Below are positions 25,194 through 34,893 of a stretch of DNA of 64,000 nucleotides, piece after piece. Location: the IMG/VR virus record IMGVR_UViG_3300042867_001289, positions 62,001 to 126,000 of that record; one strand, given 5' to 3'. Source of the DNA: a virus. Each line of letters opens with the position of its first letter. The first letter of the stretch is position 1. A program made the position numbers and the translations under genes. The notes beneath the pieces were generated by a model that did no database searches, was not told the DNA's origin, and worked only from the letters and a program-made list of their open reading frames with translations.

Positions 25194-25565
25194 TTAGAAT
25201 GCCTCAACCCATGTTAGACCATCAGTCGAAATAGATACTTCGATTGAAGTCGCATTGATTACATGACACCAAATGTACAACGGGTAAGTACCACATCTAG
25301 GTTTGCCGAGGAAATACAGCATGATGCTAGAAGATTCTTCGTCTAAAAGCGCAACCGGTTCAGTAGCAAAAGGCAAAACCGTTTCAGCTAATATTGCTGG
25401 GGACCACCCGTCGACAGGGGCAACCCCTGGGGTTGAACCAGGAACTATTTGACTCCCAGCAAAACCGAGTCGCGCTATTTCTTGGCCAGCAAAATTGTCG
25501 ATAGACAAAAGCCAATTATCTATCTCGAACTCGGAATGGAAACCCAAAACTTCAGAACAGGCCAT
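25194..25565 (-). CDS. Hypothetical adhesin-region protein
   Basis: A 123-residue, beta-rich protein beginning M-A-C-S-E-V-L-G-F-H and ending I-E-V-S-I-S-T-D-G-L-T-W-V-E-A-F, the S-T-D-G-x-T-W form of discoidin/Kelch-like binding modules in phage fibres. It contains G-T-Y-P-L-Y-I-W-C-H-V. Its ATG overlaps the stop of the preceding gene by one base. No catalytic motif; probably a small virion binding protein. Confidence 0.5.
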   Translation of the reverse strand: MACSEVLGFHSEFEIDNWLLSIDNFAGQEIARLGFAGSQIVPGSTPGVAPVDGWSPAILAETVLPFATEPVALLDEESSSIMLYFLGKPRCGTYPLYIWCHVINATSIEVSISTDGLTWVEAF

Positions 25566-25789
25566 CAGGCTATACCAGCGACGTCATCGATAACCATCTG
25601 AAAAGTTAAACCAGTTTCTGGATCAGGAACAATCTCGGTAAATTGAAAATCGTTCTCTTCGAGAATGTCGACGAGAACAACTTTTAGTGGAGTAATACTA
25701 AAATTCAGGCTTACCTTTTCGCCAACAGCGGGCATCCCTAAATCCCATACAGCATTTTGCATAGGCAAAATTGGTAATTCATCCGGCAT
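25565..25789 (-). CDS. Hypothetical small protein
   Basis: A 74-residue protein. ATG at 25789 (M-P-D-E-L-P-I-L) is chosen because it follows GGGTGAG closely and limits the overlap with the upstream gene to 11 bases; the frame remains open to 25825. The sequence is beta-rich, with V-S-L-N-F-S-I-T-P-L-K-V-V-L-V-D-I and E-T-G-L-T-F-Q-M-V-I-D-D. No family recognised. Part of a run of three short coupled genes in the adhesin block. Confidence 0.5.
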   Translation of the reverse strand: MPDELPILPMQNAVWDLGMPAVGEKVSLNFSITPLKVVLVDILEENDFQFTEIVPDPETGLTFQMVIDDVAGIA

Positions 25790-26069
25790 TGAACTCACCC
25801 CATAACGCAGAGAAGAACATGGCAACAGAAACGGAAGTACCCTGACCTAAAGGGCGACCAAAATCTTGCCATGCGCCAATAGCGATAGAATCGTCTCCTG
25901 CCGGAGAAGAAACTACTGTATAAAAATTATCGGGTATTGAAACGCTGGCTTTAGAAAAATTATCTTCACATGTGGTTATGAGATGAGGGGAACCAGGGTC
26001 TTCCCCACCGTAGGTGGCACCAGATCCGTAAGAGACTGACTCATAAGTTGGCATCAGACTGGGAACCAA
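25779..26069 (-). CDS. Hypothetical small protein
   Basis: A 96-residue protein with repeated Gly/Tyr/Ser near the start (Y-G-S-G-A-T-Y-G-G-E-D-P-G-S), one C-E-D-N motif and beta strands later (Q-G-T-S-V-S-V-A-M-F-F-S-A-L-W). It overlaps both neighbours by about 11-16 bases. No family recognised; position suggests a virion component made with the 466-residue protein upstream. Confidence 0.5.
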   Translation of the reverse strand: MVPSLMPTYESVSYGSGATYGGEDPGSPHLITTCEDNFSKASVSIPDNFYTVVSSPAGDDSIAIGAWQDFGRPLGQGTSVSVAMFFSALWGEFNAG

Positions 26070-27454
26070 GAACCGTTTTGGTTATCTGCCATAAAACTCA
26101 TAAAAGGATTTTCAGAGGTCAAAGTAGGCACTGATGACATCTCATCAAAGACAGAACGATTTAACATACGACCATATTTAACAACCACTGTGACATCTTC
26201 CGTGGAAGCCGGATCTCTTAACAAAGTAATAACTTGCCCAGGCAGCCAATCCCTATTGTACGGCAAAACTCCTACCCAATCTCCAGCATCATCGTCAGCA
26301 AGAACAACAGTAGTTCCAGGTTTACAATCGAACACATATTGTGCAACCAAAAATTCTGAATCAACATCAATATTGCGTATTAAATTATTAGGAGATAAAG
26401 AAATCAACCTAGGTTGAGCCTCCCACGAATACGAAACTTCCGCTTCCGAACCCACCCCAGAATAACTTGACCCATAGCGGGCATCACGGTACAAACCTGC
26501 AGCGTCGAAGTGCATAGCGAGCTCTTTAGGATTAACAGCGCTAATAGCCTCAGGATTAGCCACCCCAATCCAATTGATAGCACCAGTTTCATGAATCTGG
26601 ACGCTACGCATCCCCATACTAGCGATTTCATTACTCGGGATAACACCAGACTCATGCACAAAAACCAGTCGATCCCCACCACTAGTCGTCACAACCCAGT
26701 CAGGCTGCTCAAACGCCACCGTGATCGATTTATTGCCAGCATGAGATATGCGCTGCGCCCCAACACCGGGAGTGTCAGATATCGTAATATCATTTGTAAA
26801 ACGCTCAACATACTGACCCCAACCATCTACAGGATCATCATAAGAAGTAATTACAAAAGACACATAGTCCCCGGTGTCACCATTAACATACGCAAGGACC
26901 AATTGAGAAATAGCTTCCACGGAGTCAAAATTGATTCCAGTAGTAAGACCCCCAAGCGTATCCACGCCAGGGTCATCACCCAAAGGTGTTAGATCAATAA
27001 AAAGTGCGGCAGCGGCAGGGGCGACCATCTCATCAAGAGCAAACTTTCCACCTATCACAAGAGCTGGCTGATAATCCTCAGGAGCAGATCCACCAATATC
27101 AGCGAGATCAATACGATCATAAACATCAACAGTAACCGGACCATTAAGATCATCAGAATGACCCACGCCATCACCGACAACAGCGATAGCCCCACCGTCA
27201 TCAGCCACACGGAAATCAACTAAAGCGAGAACCTCAGTAGGTTCACGAAAAGCCAAATATTGTCCACTGGAAACAAGCGTAGACGCTTCAAGCCCACTAA
27301 CCCTATCCCCGACTGTCGCATAACTACCAGAAGGGGTTCCCCCTAGCTCAGTTACAATATCGTTGATATGCGCTGCACGAATAACATCGCCGCTCCCATC
27401 CCCAGGGACAGCATCGTCTTCTAGCGGAACCCCACTGTTAGGCGGATATGCCAT
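26054..27454 (-). CDS. Hypothetical tail-fibre/adhesin protein
   Basis: A 466-residue protein. ATG at 27454 (M-A-Y-P-P-N-S-G-V-P-L) is chosen for the GGAGGAG ribosome site 8 bases upstream; the frame is open 24 bases more. The beginning (P-L-E-D-D-A-V-P-G-D-G-S-G-D-V-I-R-A-A-H-I-N-D-I-V) is typical of phage fibre N-termini that specify time-zero helices before a beta shaft. The rest is beta-rich without recognisable catalytic motifs; F-V-H-E-S-G and I-H-E-T-G suggest a repeated fold. Probably an adhesin or fibre shaft. Confidence 0.55.
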   Translation of the reverse strand: MAYPPNSGVPLEDDAVPGDGSGDVIRAAHINDIVTELGGTPSGSYATVGDRVSGLEASTLVSSGQYLAFREPTEVLALVDFRVADDGGAIAVVGDGVGHSDDLNGPVTVDVYDRIDLADIGGSAPEDYQPALVIGGKFALDEMVAPAAAALFIDLTPLGDDPGVDTLGGLTTGINFDSVEAISQLVLAYVNGDTGDYVSFVITSYDDPVDGWGQYVERFTNDITISDTPGVGAQRISHAGNKSITVAFEQPDWVVTTSGGDRLVFVHESGVIPSNEIASMGMRSVQIHETGAINWIGVANPEAISAVNPKELAMHFDAAGLYRDARYGSSYSGVGSEAEVSYSWEAQPRLISLSPNNLIRNIDVDSEFLVAQYVFDCKPGTTVVLADDDAGDWVGVLPYNRDWLPGQVITLLRDPASTEDVTVVVKYGRMLNRSVFDEMSSVPTLTSENPFMSFMADNQNGSWFPV

Positions 27455-27509
27455 TGCAAACTCCTCCGGTTTTAACAAAAATCAAAAAATTTGTAACCAT
27501 ATTCTATTC

Positions 27510-30500
27510 CTAATCGGTTAAGTAGCATCCAACAAAATTGAAAAAAGATACTTCCAAACCGTTAGGGATAACATTTTCGGTGCCCAACAGGTCAATCGAA
27601 ACAACCAAAATAAGCGGATAGTCCAAAGCGAACAGTGGCAAAGTCCCCGTATCTAAAGAAATGTCAACCCGCTGCCCGTTGGAGACTGCTGTGCCGTCAA
27701 GAACTGAGAACGAATACCGTTCAGACCAAACCTGAGATTTATAGGTTTTTGCACCATCCAAAAAATCACCATTTGAACGATATAAAGCAAAAGTTGCTTT
27801 AGCTGGAACATCCCCGTAATCGCTTTCATCTATTTGCAAAATAAGCGAAGCACCAATTTTCAATCTTCCAGAAACAGCACTTTCGGGGAAACGAACCTGC
27901 GTAGCAGCATAAAAACTTGAATTATCGATAGATGCAGCTTCAAACCACCCTGACCCAGGCGGCAGAGAAGCATTGCCAGGCGACCCATCAGGAACAGCAA
28001 CCTGGTATCCGACGTTGTTTTCTACCAGCTCGGTATACCAATCTTCATCCCAGTCAACGAACCTCCAGATGTTAGTCCCATTCCAGGCCTCAAGATTAGA
28101 TCCAACAAAACTCTGATAATCACCTCCGCACCCTAAAGCCGAAACTATCTCGGAAACTATTACCGATTCAACGATTGAAGCAGAAGCGCCTTCGTCGTCA
28201 TAAACGGTTAGGACCACACGATAGGTGCCGCCAGAAGACCAGGTTTTAGAAAGATCCGCCTGATCAGATGTTGTCCCATCACCAAAATCCCAAGAATGAG
28301 CCGTTATAGTCCCATCGTCATCATAAGAATTTGAGCCGATCAGACCGTAGGGGATACCGGCTACAGGTTCACCGACACGGTCAATCACCGGAACTGGTGG
28401 CTCGTTCACCACCATCGGATCTACAATCTCGATTACCGTAATAGCCTCATCCACACCTGAAGTCATTGAAACAATGTACGACCCGGCAGCATCATAAGAA
28501 TGCTCCAGCGGATCAGGATCGGTTACAACAGGAAAAGTTGTGAATCCGATAACTTCATCAACTTCAAAAGGATTTGAACCAATAGGTTCAATCGAAAAAT
28601 CTGGGGCAACCGAAACTAAACGAAAACCTGGTACCTGTACCGATCCTTGAAACGGGGTAACACGAATCGCAAAACTATCGGTGCGGACTTTTTGGGTGGG
28701 AGTAAAAGTCGCCGTAATCAGCCCATCCCATAAAGCGTTTATTATATAACCCTGCCCATAATCGGTTCCAAACTCCCCTAAACCTGACCAAACCCCAGGG
28801 ATCACACTTCCGTTAGGAAAGGAAATAACAGAAACCCCAAACCCGCCAGCCCTTAAACCGCTGCCGATCTCACCAAAATCAACTTCTAAAGATTCGACAA
28901 GAGCATTAGGTGCAGGGTACCCATAAGCCCGAAGATAAGAAGCCCCAAACAAGGTTTCGATGTCATCTTCAGCCCAACCTAAAACAACTTGCCGATACGG
29001 GTCGGGTCGCACAAACGCACCATCAGAATCAACAGTTGTTTCCCCTTCGGTCGCACCGCTAATCACAGTGACACGTTGAGAACTAACAGCTGAAGCCCCA
29101 TCGTCATCTCTGACAGTTAGCGTGACCGTATAGTACCCGGAAGTTGTCCACGCTTTAGTTGGCGACTCGGCTGTTGATCCTGTGCCATCATCAAAATCCC
29201 ACAGATACGAGACAACAGTTCCATCCGAATCGGTTGATACCGAATCTAATGTGACTGTCTCATTGACCAAAACGGATGAAGGAGCGCTAATAATTGAAAC
29301 GGGTGCCAGATTTATAGGGGAAATTATTATCGAATCTGTTTCTGTTGCTGTAGCACCGTCATCATCGGTGACTCTCAGGCTTACCGTATACGTTCCAGCG
29401 CTCAGATATGTGTAAACCGGATTTGCTTGAGCGGATACGCTTCCATCACCAAAAGTCCAAAGATAAGAACTGATTGTCCCATCAGGATCAGATGAACCCG
29501 CAGAAGAAAAAGTGACCGGAGTGCCCGCTATTCCCGTAGGCGGAACCGTAATTATTGCAATAGGTGGAAGATTCGGAGGCGGTTGGCTGCTAATAAAAAT
29601 TGATTGTGTTTTACTAGCGGTTTCCGCATCGTCATCAGTTACCGTTAACGTAACCAGATACGGCCCGTATTGGACTTTTTGGCTTACATTCCATGAGGTT
29701 GAGCGGCCAGCTAATTGGTTAAATTTTGTTAGTGTGATGCTGCCAAATGGTGGTATGTACAACGATCCGAGGGATAGACCCATGATCGCAGGACCGTTAC
29801 CGTCAGTGCCTGAGGATAGACAATAGTTATAGATGCTTTCTAGTTCATTTACACCAGAAACAGTTTGATCGTTGTTGCCATAATCGGCAATAGCCATATG
29901 TGAAATGTTTTTCGTTTTTGCCCACTGCCGAAAATCGGTTAAACCTGTAGGGTAACCTACGGTTCCGATCGAACCAGAACTAGCAGCCGTAACGTACTTG
30001 ATCAGCCCATAAAAGTCCCATTCGGCAAGAGGTTCCAAATACGAATCAGGGTTATACGCACCAAGCTGATCGCCTTCCCATGTCGTAGACTTAAAGATCG
30101 GCGCAAAAGAAATATTTGTTGCATTTATCTGATTCAAGATTTGACGGAACTTTACCTGAACAAGACGCCATTCTTCTATCGTAAACCAGTCTTCAACCCC
30201 TACATAATATTCTGGGTTATCCCAAACGCTTAACCATATCGGCTTATCAACATTTTTTAGACTAGTCAGCAAAGCCAAAATATTTGCGTCTTCAGAACCA
30301 GCTATCACACGGTCCACTGGAGGGAAATAAGAAAACCAGGGCATGCGACCAGCTGCGGTCGTCACAGAAGCCGCTGTGACCCGATCTGCGGGGTTCCACG
30401 CCGGTGTCAGCACCCCAGGAGCATTCGGCGACCCGGAGAGCCTATGGATACCCAGCGATTTACCTGCTTGGTTTTCGTATCTATCTTTAAAGAAGGCGTT

Positions 30501-33314
30501 AATACCTGATGGCACGCCAGTGTAAGTCGCACCCAGTCTGACTACACCATCAGGGGTGTTTCCAGGCAACGGAGGCACATCAGAGGCTTGTGTATAAATT
30601 TTTGATGGTGAAGCCGACGCCGAAGTTGTTCCATCACCAAAATCCCAAGAAACTGAAACAATGCTTCCATCAGTATCCGTTGATAGTGACGATGAAAAGT
30701 TTTGGGTTTCACCAATCCGACCTATGCTCGGCCCTGTGATATTAGCTACAGGTGGCACATTTGGGGCCACTGGAGCCGTTACAACGATTTCCGTGGACGC
30801 TATATCAAAAACACCTTCATCGTCAGTGATTGTCAACGTAACAACGTAGGTCCCTGCTTCAGTGTATGTATGTGAAGCAACCGCATTAGTATCTACGAAA
30901 CCATCACCAAAATTCCAGTAATACGAAGTAACAACACCGTCACCAGGGACAGAAGACGAAGCATCAAAATCAACAGCTACAGGCAACAACCCCGAAGTAG
31001 GAGCAGCTTCTATGACAGCTGTTGGTGGAAGGTTTTCCGAAGGCGGAGGAGCTATAGCAATTTTATGAGAATCAGGCTCACCCTGAATTGAAGAAATATC
31101 GACAACTTCAAAAAGGCTATAATCAAATGCGTTACCGACCTGGTCTTTAATATTATTTGGCCACGAGGGGTCATTCGGTGCAATAAGTTTTGGTTGCCCT
31201 CCCCGGTCGAATAGCATAGCCCCATATTTTTTTAGGGTTCTTGCTATGGCCCTGGCTGGTGCCGATCCAGACAGCACATCATTTTCATCAAAACTTGCAG
31301 AAAGACGAATTATTTGACCCGCTTTAAGACCTTCAGACAGCTGGCCATCAGACCCCCTTGCAGGCCATACGGCATCGCTCGGATCAAGCGCTTTATAATT
31401 TACAAGAGTAAAACCGAGCATATGCCCAAGGTCTTTATCTTCTTCACAATCTAACAGGTCCTGATAAGTAAAGAAAAATTGGGCTATAGGTATCTCCGCC
31501 ACACAAGCACCGTAAGCAAACTCCCCTAGCCCTGCACTCTGGTAACGAGAACCCGTAGGATAACCCGCATAGGGAGACCGTGGAAGATCATACGAATCCA
31601 GGTCCCACGTTACCGCATTCTCACAATCTGCACTAGAGCCACTATAACCAATCGCTTCGAATAGCTCTCGATTGTTTTCGTTCCAACATATGGCATGCCG
31701 ATCACCTGCTGCTTCACCGATCGAAGCGGTGTAGTTGCCGCCAAGCAAGAATGAGGATTTGTAGGCCCCCTGCTGTCTTAAAGCTGGGAAAAAAAGATGT
31801 TCGTTAATCGAATCATGGGTTTTAACATTTCGTTCACCCACGATCATCGCAGGAGTAGGAATCCAATAACGATAGTCCACTAGAGCCGGAGCGCTATCAG
31901 ACCAATACCCGACCTGCCAGCCCAGATCCCATTGCTGCGGAGTGGTAGGCTTAAATGCCATATGCCGGTAAAGGTTTCCTGGCTGAGCGGCCTGATAATT
32001 TCCTGTCGAAGTCATAATGGCTGCGCTGTCTGGATCGACAGGAAGCTCATCGACAGGCGTATTGAAAATAGAATCCCGCCAAAAAGTAGCCCTATTAGGC
32101 CGATGTGGGGGATAGTCCCATCTGGGCCCTTTAGGTCTCGCACCCGTACCCCTGACAGTAACAGTTCTAACCACAGAGATAGCATCACCATCATCCGTGG
32201 TAACGGTAAGCCTTATAGGGTACTGCCCTGCAATATTGTAAACCTTTGTTATCGAAAAAGAATCCTGGATAACACCAAAACCATCAGCCAAAAGCCCACT
32301 AGTCGGCAACAAAAGCAAACTAAGCAGACCATCATAAACAGCAGAACCAATAGGGGGAATCGAATTATAGGCAGTCGAAATATCCGCAGCACTCGAATAA
32401 CAAACAGCCGCCACACGGGCACCCGCATCATCATAAGCAGAACCTAAAGCATTCTCAAAAAAAGCATCATGAATGGCAGCAGCAGTCGCATCAAAACTAT
32501 TCGAAGAATAATTACTTATATTCAAAACAAGATTCTTATCACGAAGAAAACGGCGAGCTTTAAAATATGCCTCATAATTCTGCGGACTAGTAGCTATACT
32601 CCCAAAACTGTTTTGCACACGAAAATCTGCACCAAAAAAGTCCCAGCACCCATCAATCCACCAACTAGCAGGATCAACTCCAACAGTATTGAAAGTCCCA
32701 ACAGAAAGAACCGGAGCAAAAGCAATATTAATAGCACCAGAGGCATCTAAACGTGCTTTAAACCTCTGCTGAAAAGAACGCCAATTAGCAAGCGTATAAC
32801 CAGAACCGCTACTAGCGGTCTTTACCGTAGCCTCAGGTTGCGGCTCAACCGAAATCCATACAGGACCATCAAGATTCTTAAGACCCGCAATTATACTATC
32901 AAAATGCCCATCCCGTGCACCAGTAGCAGCAGCAGCCCAATTGTCGACCTTAAAAGAAACCCAAGGCAAACGAAACTTAGACAAAGCCTCAGTAGCGTCC
33001 GCAGACACGCTAAGACTATCGGCCCATTGGCGGTACAATCTTTCAACACCGACACGATCACCTGAAGGATCTTGCCAACGTGAACCAATATTGCTATCAG
33101 AGAATCCAATTCGCATCATCCCAGGACGGATATCGCCTGGGTAACTATCGGTTTGGCTATAAGCTTTATCTAAAGAAGTGCTATCTCCCCAATCGAGGAG
33201 ACGATTTAGCAAAACATTTGGGACCGAAGCCGAATAATTTGCGGTAACCGTCACAGTAAAAGGGGCATAACCGTAACTCTCAGAAACTGTTAAAGACGAA
33301 ATAACTGGTGCCAT
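27510..33314 (-). CDS. Giant multidomain adhesin: PKD repeats with two inserted barrel-like domains
   Basis: A 1934-residue protein. The N-terminal half of a PKD fold (L-L-D-W-G-D-S-T, residue 40) is interrupted by a glycoside-hydrolase-like barrel (about 55-340, with P-V-W-I-S-V-E-P-Q-P-E) before the PKD second half (Y-N-I-A-G-Q-Y-P-I-R-L-T-V). A W-P-A-R-G-S-D-G domain (about 390-740) and a whole PKD follow. A third PKD is likewise interrupted by a second barrel (about 910-1200, with P-I-W-L-S-V-W-D-N-P-E). Further PKDs near 1245, 1330 and 1640 surround a beta-sandwich region, and about 210 residues close the protein. Predicted role: long virion arm that binds or degrades host polysaccharide. 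It directly follows baseplate J. Enzyme activity is inference. Confidence 0.75.
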   Translation of the reverse strand: MAPVISSLTVSESYGYAPFTVTVTANYSASVPNVLLNRLLDWGDSTSLDKAYSQTDSYPGDIRPGMMRIGFSDSNIGSRWQDPSGDRVGVERLYRQWADSLSVSADATEALSKFRLPWVSFKVDNWAAAATGARDGHFDSIIAGLKNLDGPVWISVEPQPEATVKTASSGSGYTLANWRSFQQRFKARLDASGAINIAFAPVLSVGTFNTVGVDPASWWIDGCWDFFGADFRVQNSFGSIATSPQNYEAYFKARRFLRDKNLVLNISNYSSNSFDATAAAIHDAFFENALGSAYDDAGARVAAVCYSSAADISTAYNSIPPIGSAVYDGLLSLLLLPTSGLLADGFGVIQDSFSITKVYNIAGQYPIRLTVTTDDGDAISVVRTVTVRGTGARPKGPRWDYPPHRPNRATFWRDSIFNTPVDELPVDPDSAAIMTSTGNYQAAQPGNLYRHMAFKPTTPQQWDLGWQVGYWSDSAPALVDYRYWIPTPAMIVGERNVKTHDSINEHLFFPALRQQGAYKSSFLLGGNYTASIGEAAGDRHAICWNENNRELFEAIGYSGSSADCENAVTWDLDSYDLPRSPYAGYPTGSRYQSAGLGEFAYGACVAEIPIAQFFFTYQDLLDCEEDKDLGHMLGFTLVNYKALDPSDAVWPARGSDGQLSEGLKAGQIIRLSASFDENDVLSGSAPARAIARTLKKYGAMLFDRGGQPKLIAPNDPSWPNNIKDQVGNAFDYSLFEVVDISSIQGEPDSHKIAIAPPPSENLPPTAVIEAAPTSGLLPVAVDFDASSSVPGDGVVTSYYWNFGDGFVDTNAVASHTYTEAGTYVVTLTITDDEGVFDIASTEIVVTAPVAPNVPPVANITGPSIGRIGETQNFSSSLSTDTDGSIVSVSWDFGDGTTSASASPSKIYTQASDVPPLPGNTPDGVVRLGATYTGVPSGINAFFKDRYENQAGKSLGIHRLSGSPNAPGVLTPAWNPADRVTAASVTTAAGRMPWFSYFPPVDRVIAGSEDANILALLTSLKNVDKPIWLSVWDNPEYYVGVEDWFTIEEWRLVQVKFRQILNQINATNISFAPIFKSTTWEGDQLGAYNPDSYLEPLAEWDFYGLIKYVTAASSGSIGTVGYPTGLTDFRQWAKTKNISHMAIADYGNNDQTVSGVNELESIYNYCLSSGTDGNGPAIMGLSLGSLYIPPFGSITLTKFNQLAGRSTSWNVSQKVQYGPYLVTLTVTDDDAETASKTQSIFISSQPPPNLPPIAIITVPPTGIAGTPVTFSSAGSSDPDGTISSYLWTFGDGSVSAQANPVYTYLSAGTYTVSLRVTDDDGATATETDSIIISPINLAPVSIISAPSSVLVNETVTLDSVSTDSDGTVVSYLWDFDDGTGSTAESPTKAWTTSGYYTVTLTVRDDDGASAVSSQRVTVISGATEGETTVDSDGAFVRPDPYRQVVLGWAEDDIETLFGASYLRAYGYPAPNALVESLEVDFGEIGSGLRAGGFGVSVISFPNGSVIPGVWSGLGEFGTDYGQGYIINALWDGLITATFTPTQKVRTDSFAIRVTPFQGSVQVPGFRLVSVAPDFSIEPIGSNPFEVDEVIGFTTFPVVTDPDPLEHSYDAAGSYIVSMTSGVDEAITVIEIVDPMVVNEPPVPVIDRVGEPVAGIPYGLIGSNSYDDDGTITAHSWDFGDGTTSDQADLSKTWSSGGTYRVVLTVYDDEGASASIVESVIVSEIVSALGCGGDYQSFVGSNLEAWNGTNIWRFVDWDEDWYTELVENNVGYQVAVPDGSPGNASLPPGSGWFEAASIDNSSFYAATQVRFPESAVSGRLKIGASLILQIDESDYGDVPAKATFALYRSNGDFLDGAKTYKSQVWSERYSFSVLDGTAVSNGQRVDISLDTGTLPLFALDYPLILVVSIDLLGTENVIPNGLEVSFFNFVGCYLTD

Positions 33315-34588
33315 CAGCGAGCCGCCCGTGCAGTAACCGAAATAGTAGCGTCAGGTAAACTCCCATACCTTGTAAAAGCCAAATCGGCTCCCGAGACATC
33401 CAACGACCCAACAGGCCAGGCCCCACCATCAGTAACATAATCACCTGTTATATCCTCAGGCGCTATACCAACAATATGATTAGTAGTCGACACAACAATT
33501 GACAAATCCTCAACACGGGCAACACCAGCAACATTATTAATCGCAGTAACAACCTCGTTGTAAAAAATAGTATCCCCCCAAGACCAATAATTTGGAGTCA
33601 AATACTTACTCAACGCAGCATTCACCGAATCCGTCACAACACGCGTAGGATAACCCGCAGAACAAATAATTGTCACATTCACATCAATCGGCACAAGATG
33701 AGGTGGAACAATATCGATTTGCAACCCGGCTACAGCACGCTGCATCAAATCCGATGCCATCGCCCGAGATTTTTCCACCGAAAAAGAAGCACCATTCAGG
33801 CCGCACGCATAAATAGTAAGGTAACCATTCGCAGGCAAAGTTTCAGCAATAAGATCAGTCCTCGGCAAATCATTATACTTACCAACAACCGCTAACCGAC
33901 TATACGCTTTAACCCGATAAACATCAGGATATTGAGCCAACAAATACTGTTCAAACTGCTTAGGCAACACAAGAGCCTGGCTATAAGAACTCAACTTGCC
34001 TATAGCGCGAGCAAAATACTCTGCATCAGTTTCAGGGTCAGACCCTGCATTCAAATCCTCATCCAAAATAGCCGTATCAATCCAAGGAATAGCAGAAAGC
34101 ACCCGAATGAAAGTTCCGGCTTCCAACACAGGGTACCGCTCGTTAAGAATGCCTTGGACGGGAACAGTCATCGAAGTGTTCAACTTGCCAACAAAAACAT
34201 CTTCTGTAGATTCAAACACATATAGAATTGAGTCGGTTCCGCCTGCATCCAACCACCCAAACCTTGTCCCCTTTTTAAGGGTATGACCATCTTCGTCCGA
34301 TAAAGCCAATTCGAGTACAGCAGTCGGCCTCGCACCTGCTAGCCGTTCAATCTCGAACATCTGAAGAACCGCTTCAGTGATAGACGAAGTAGTCCTATTA
34401 AGCGCACCCAGCAACTCGCCACTAACCCCTGAGGCTGCTTGCAGCAAAGCATCCTCAATCGAACCCACAGTAGGAGTCCATTCCGGTAGCGCCGCTCGCG
34501 CATACGCTACCGACGCATCATAAATATCGCTTGGCTGTTGATCATAAATAGTCGGATCAACATATGGGCTAACATCAGGCGATGCCAT
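33314..34588 (-). CDS. Baseplate J-like protein
   Basis: A 424-residue protein matching the baseplate J family (P2 gpJ, T4 gp6 type): N-terminal helical region with A-S-G-V-S-G-E-L-L-G-A-L-N-R, the central G-T-R-F-G-W-L-D strand region, D-L-N-A-G-S-D-P-E-T-D-A-E-Y-F-A-R-A-I and V-A-G-V-A-R-V-E-D-L near the end. Baseplate J forms the wedge ring around the central hub that opens during sheath contraction. It lies between the gp25-like wedge gene and the giant adhesin, in the usual order. Confidence 0.9.
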   Translation of the reverse strand: MASPDVSPYVDPTIYDQQPSDIYDASVAYARAALPEWTPTVGSIEDALLQAASGVSGELLGALNRTTSSITEAVLQMFEIERLAGARPTAVLELALSDEDGHTLKKGTRFGWLDAGGTDSILYVFESTEDVFVGKLNTSMTVPVQGILNERYPVLEAGTFIRVLSAIPWIDTAILDEDLNAGSDPETDAEYFARAIGKLSSYSQALVLPKQFEQYLLAQYPDVYRVKAYSRLAVVGKYNDLPRTDLIAETLPANGYLTIYACGLNGASFSVEKSRAMASDLMQRAVAGLQIDIVPPHLVPIDVNVTIICSAGYPTRVVTDSVNAALSKYLTPNYWSWGDTIFYNEVVTAINNVAGVARVEDLSIVVSTTNHIVGIAPEDITGDYVTDGGAWPVGSLDVSGADLAFTRYGSLPDATISVTARAAR

Positions 34589-34893
34589 TACAGTTCACCA
34601 ATCCTTTTAAACGGTATCTCAACAGTAAGAGTTTGATCATCATTCCAGCGTTCAATCACATCTTCAATATAAATATCATAAAAGTAAGACCCACAATTCA
34701 TCATGAGCCCACCGCGATCAAATCCAAAGAATTCTGATTCCGTAACACCAAACGTAGGCCGCAATGAAAGCTCGCCCATGTTGGTCCTGGCGACAGAGGC
34801 TATGCGTTGGGCCGCCCACACCTCAGAGTCAGTGTCATGGGTTTCTGCGGAACCGCGTGTGATCTTGAATGGAAATGCTAGGCCTTTTGCCAT
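34588..34893 (-). CDS. Baseplate wedge protein (gp25/gpW-like)
   Basis: A 101-residue protein starting M-A-K-G-L-A-F-P-F-K-I; the start at 34893 shares a base with the upstream stop (TAATG), rejecting a longer frame. The F-P-F-K-I opening, the central R-I-A-S-V-A-R-T-N-M-G-E-L-S-L-R-P-T-F-G and the late D-I-Y-I-E-D-V-I-E-R-W match the gp25-like wedge family, which seeds sheath assembly on the baseplate. Its neighbours (OB-fold spike and baseplate J) are the classical partners. Confidence 0.88.
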   Translation of the reverse strand: MAKGLAFPFKITRGSAETHDTDSEVWAAQRIASVARTNMGELSLRPTFGVTESEFFGFDRGGLMMNCGSYFYDIYIEDVIERWNDDQTLTVEIPFKRIGEL

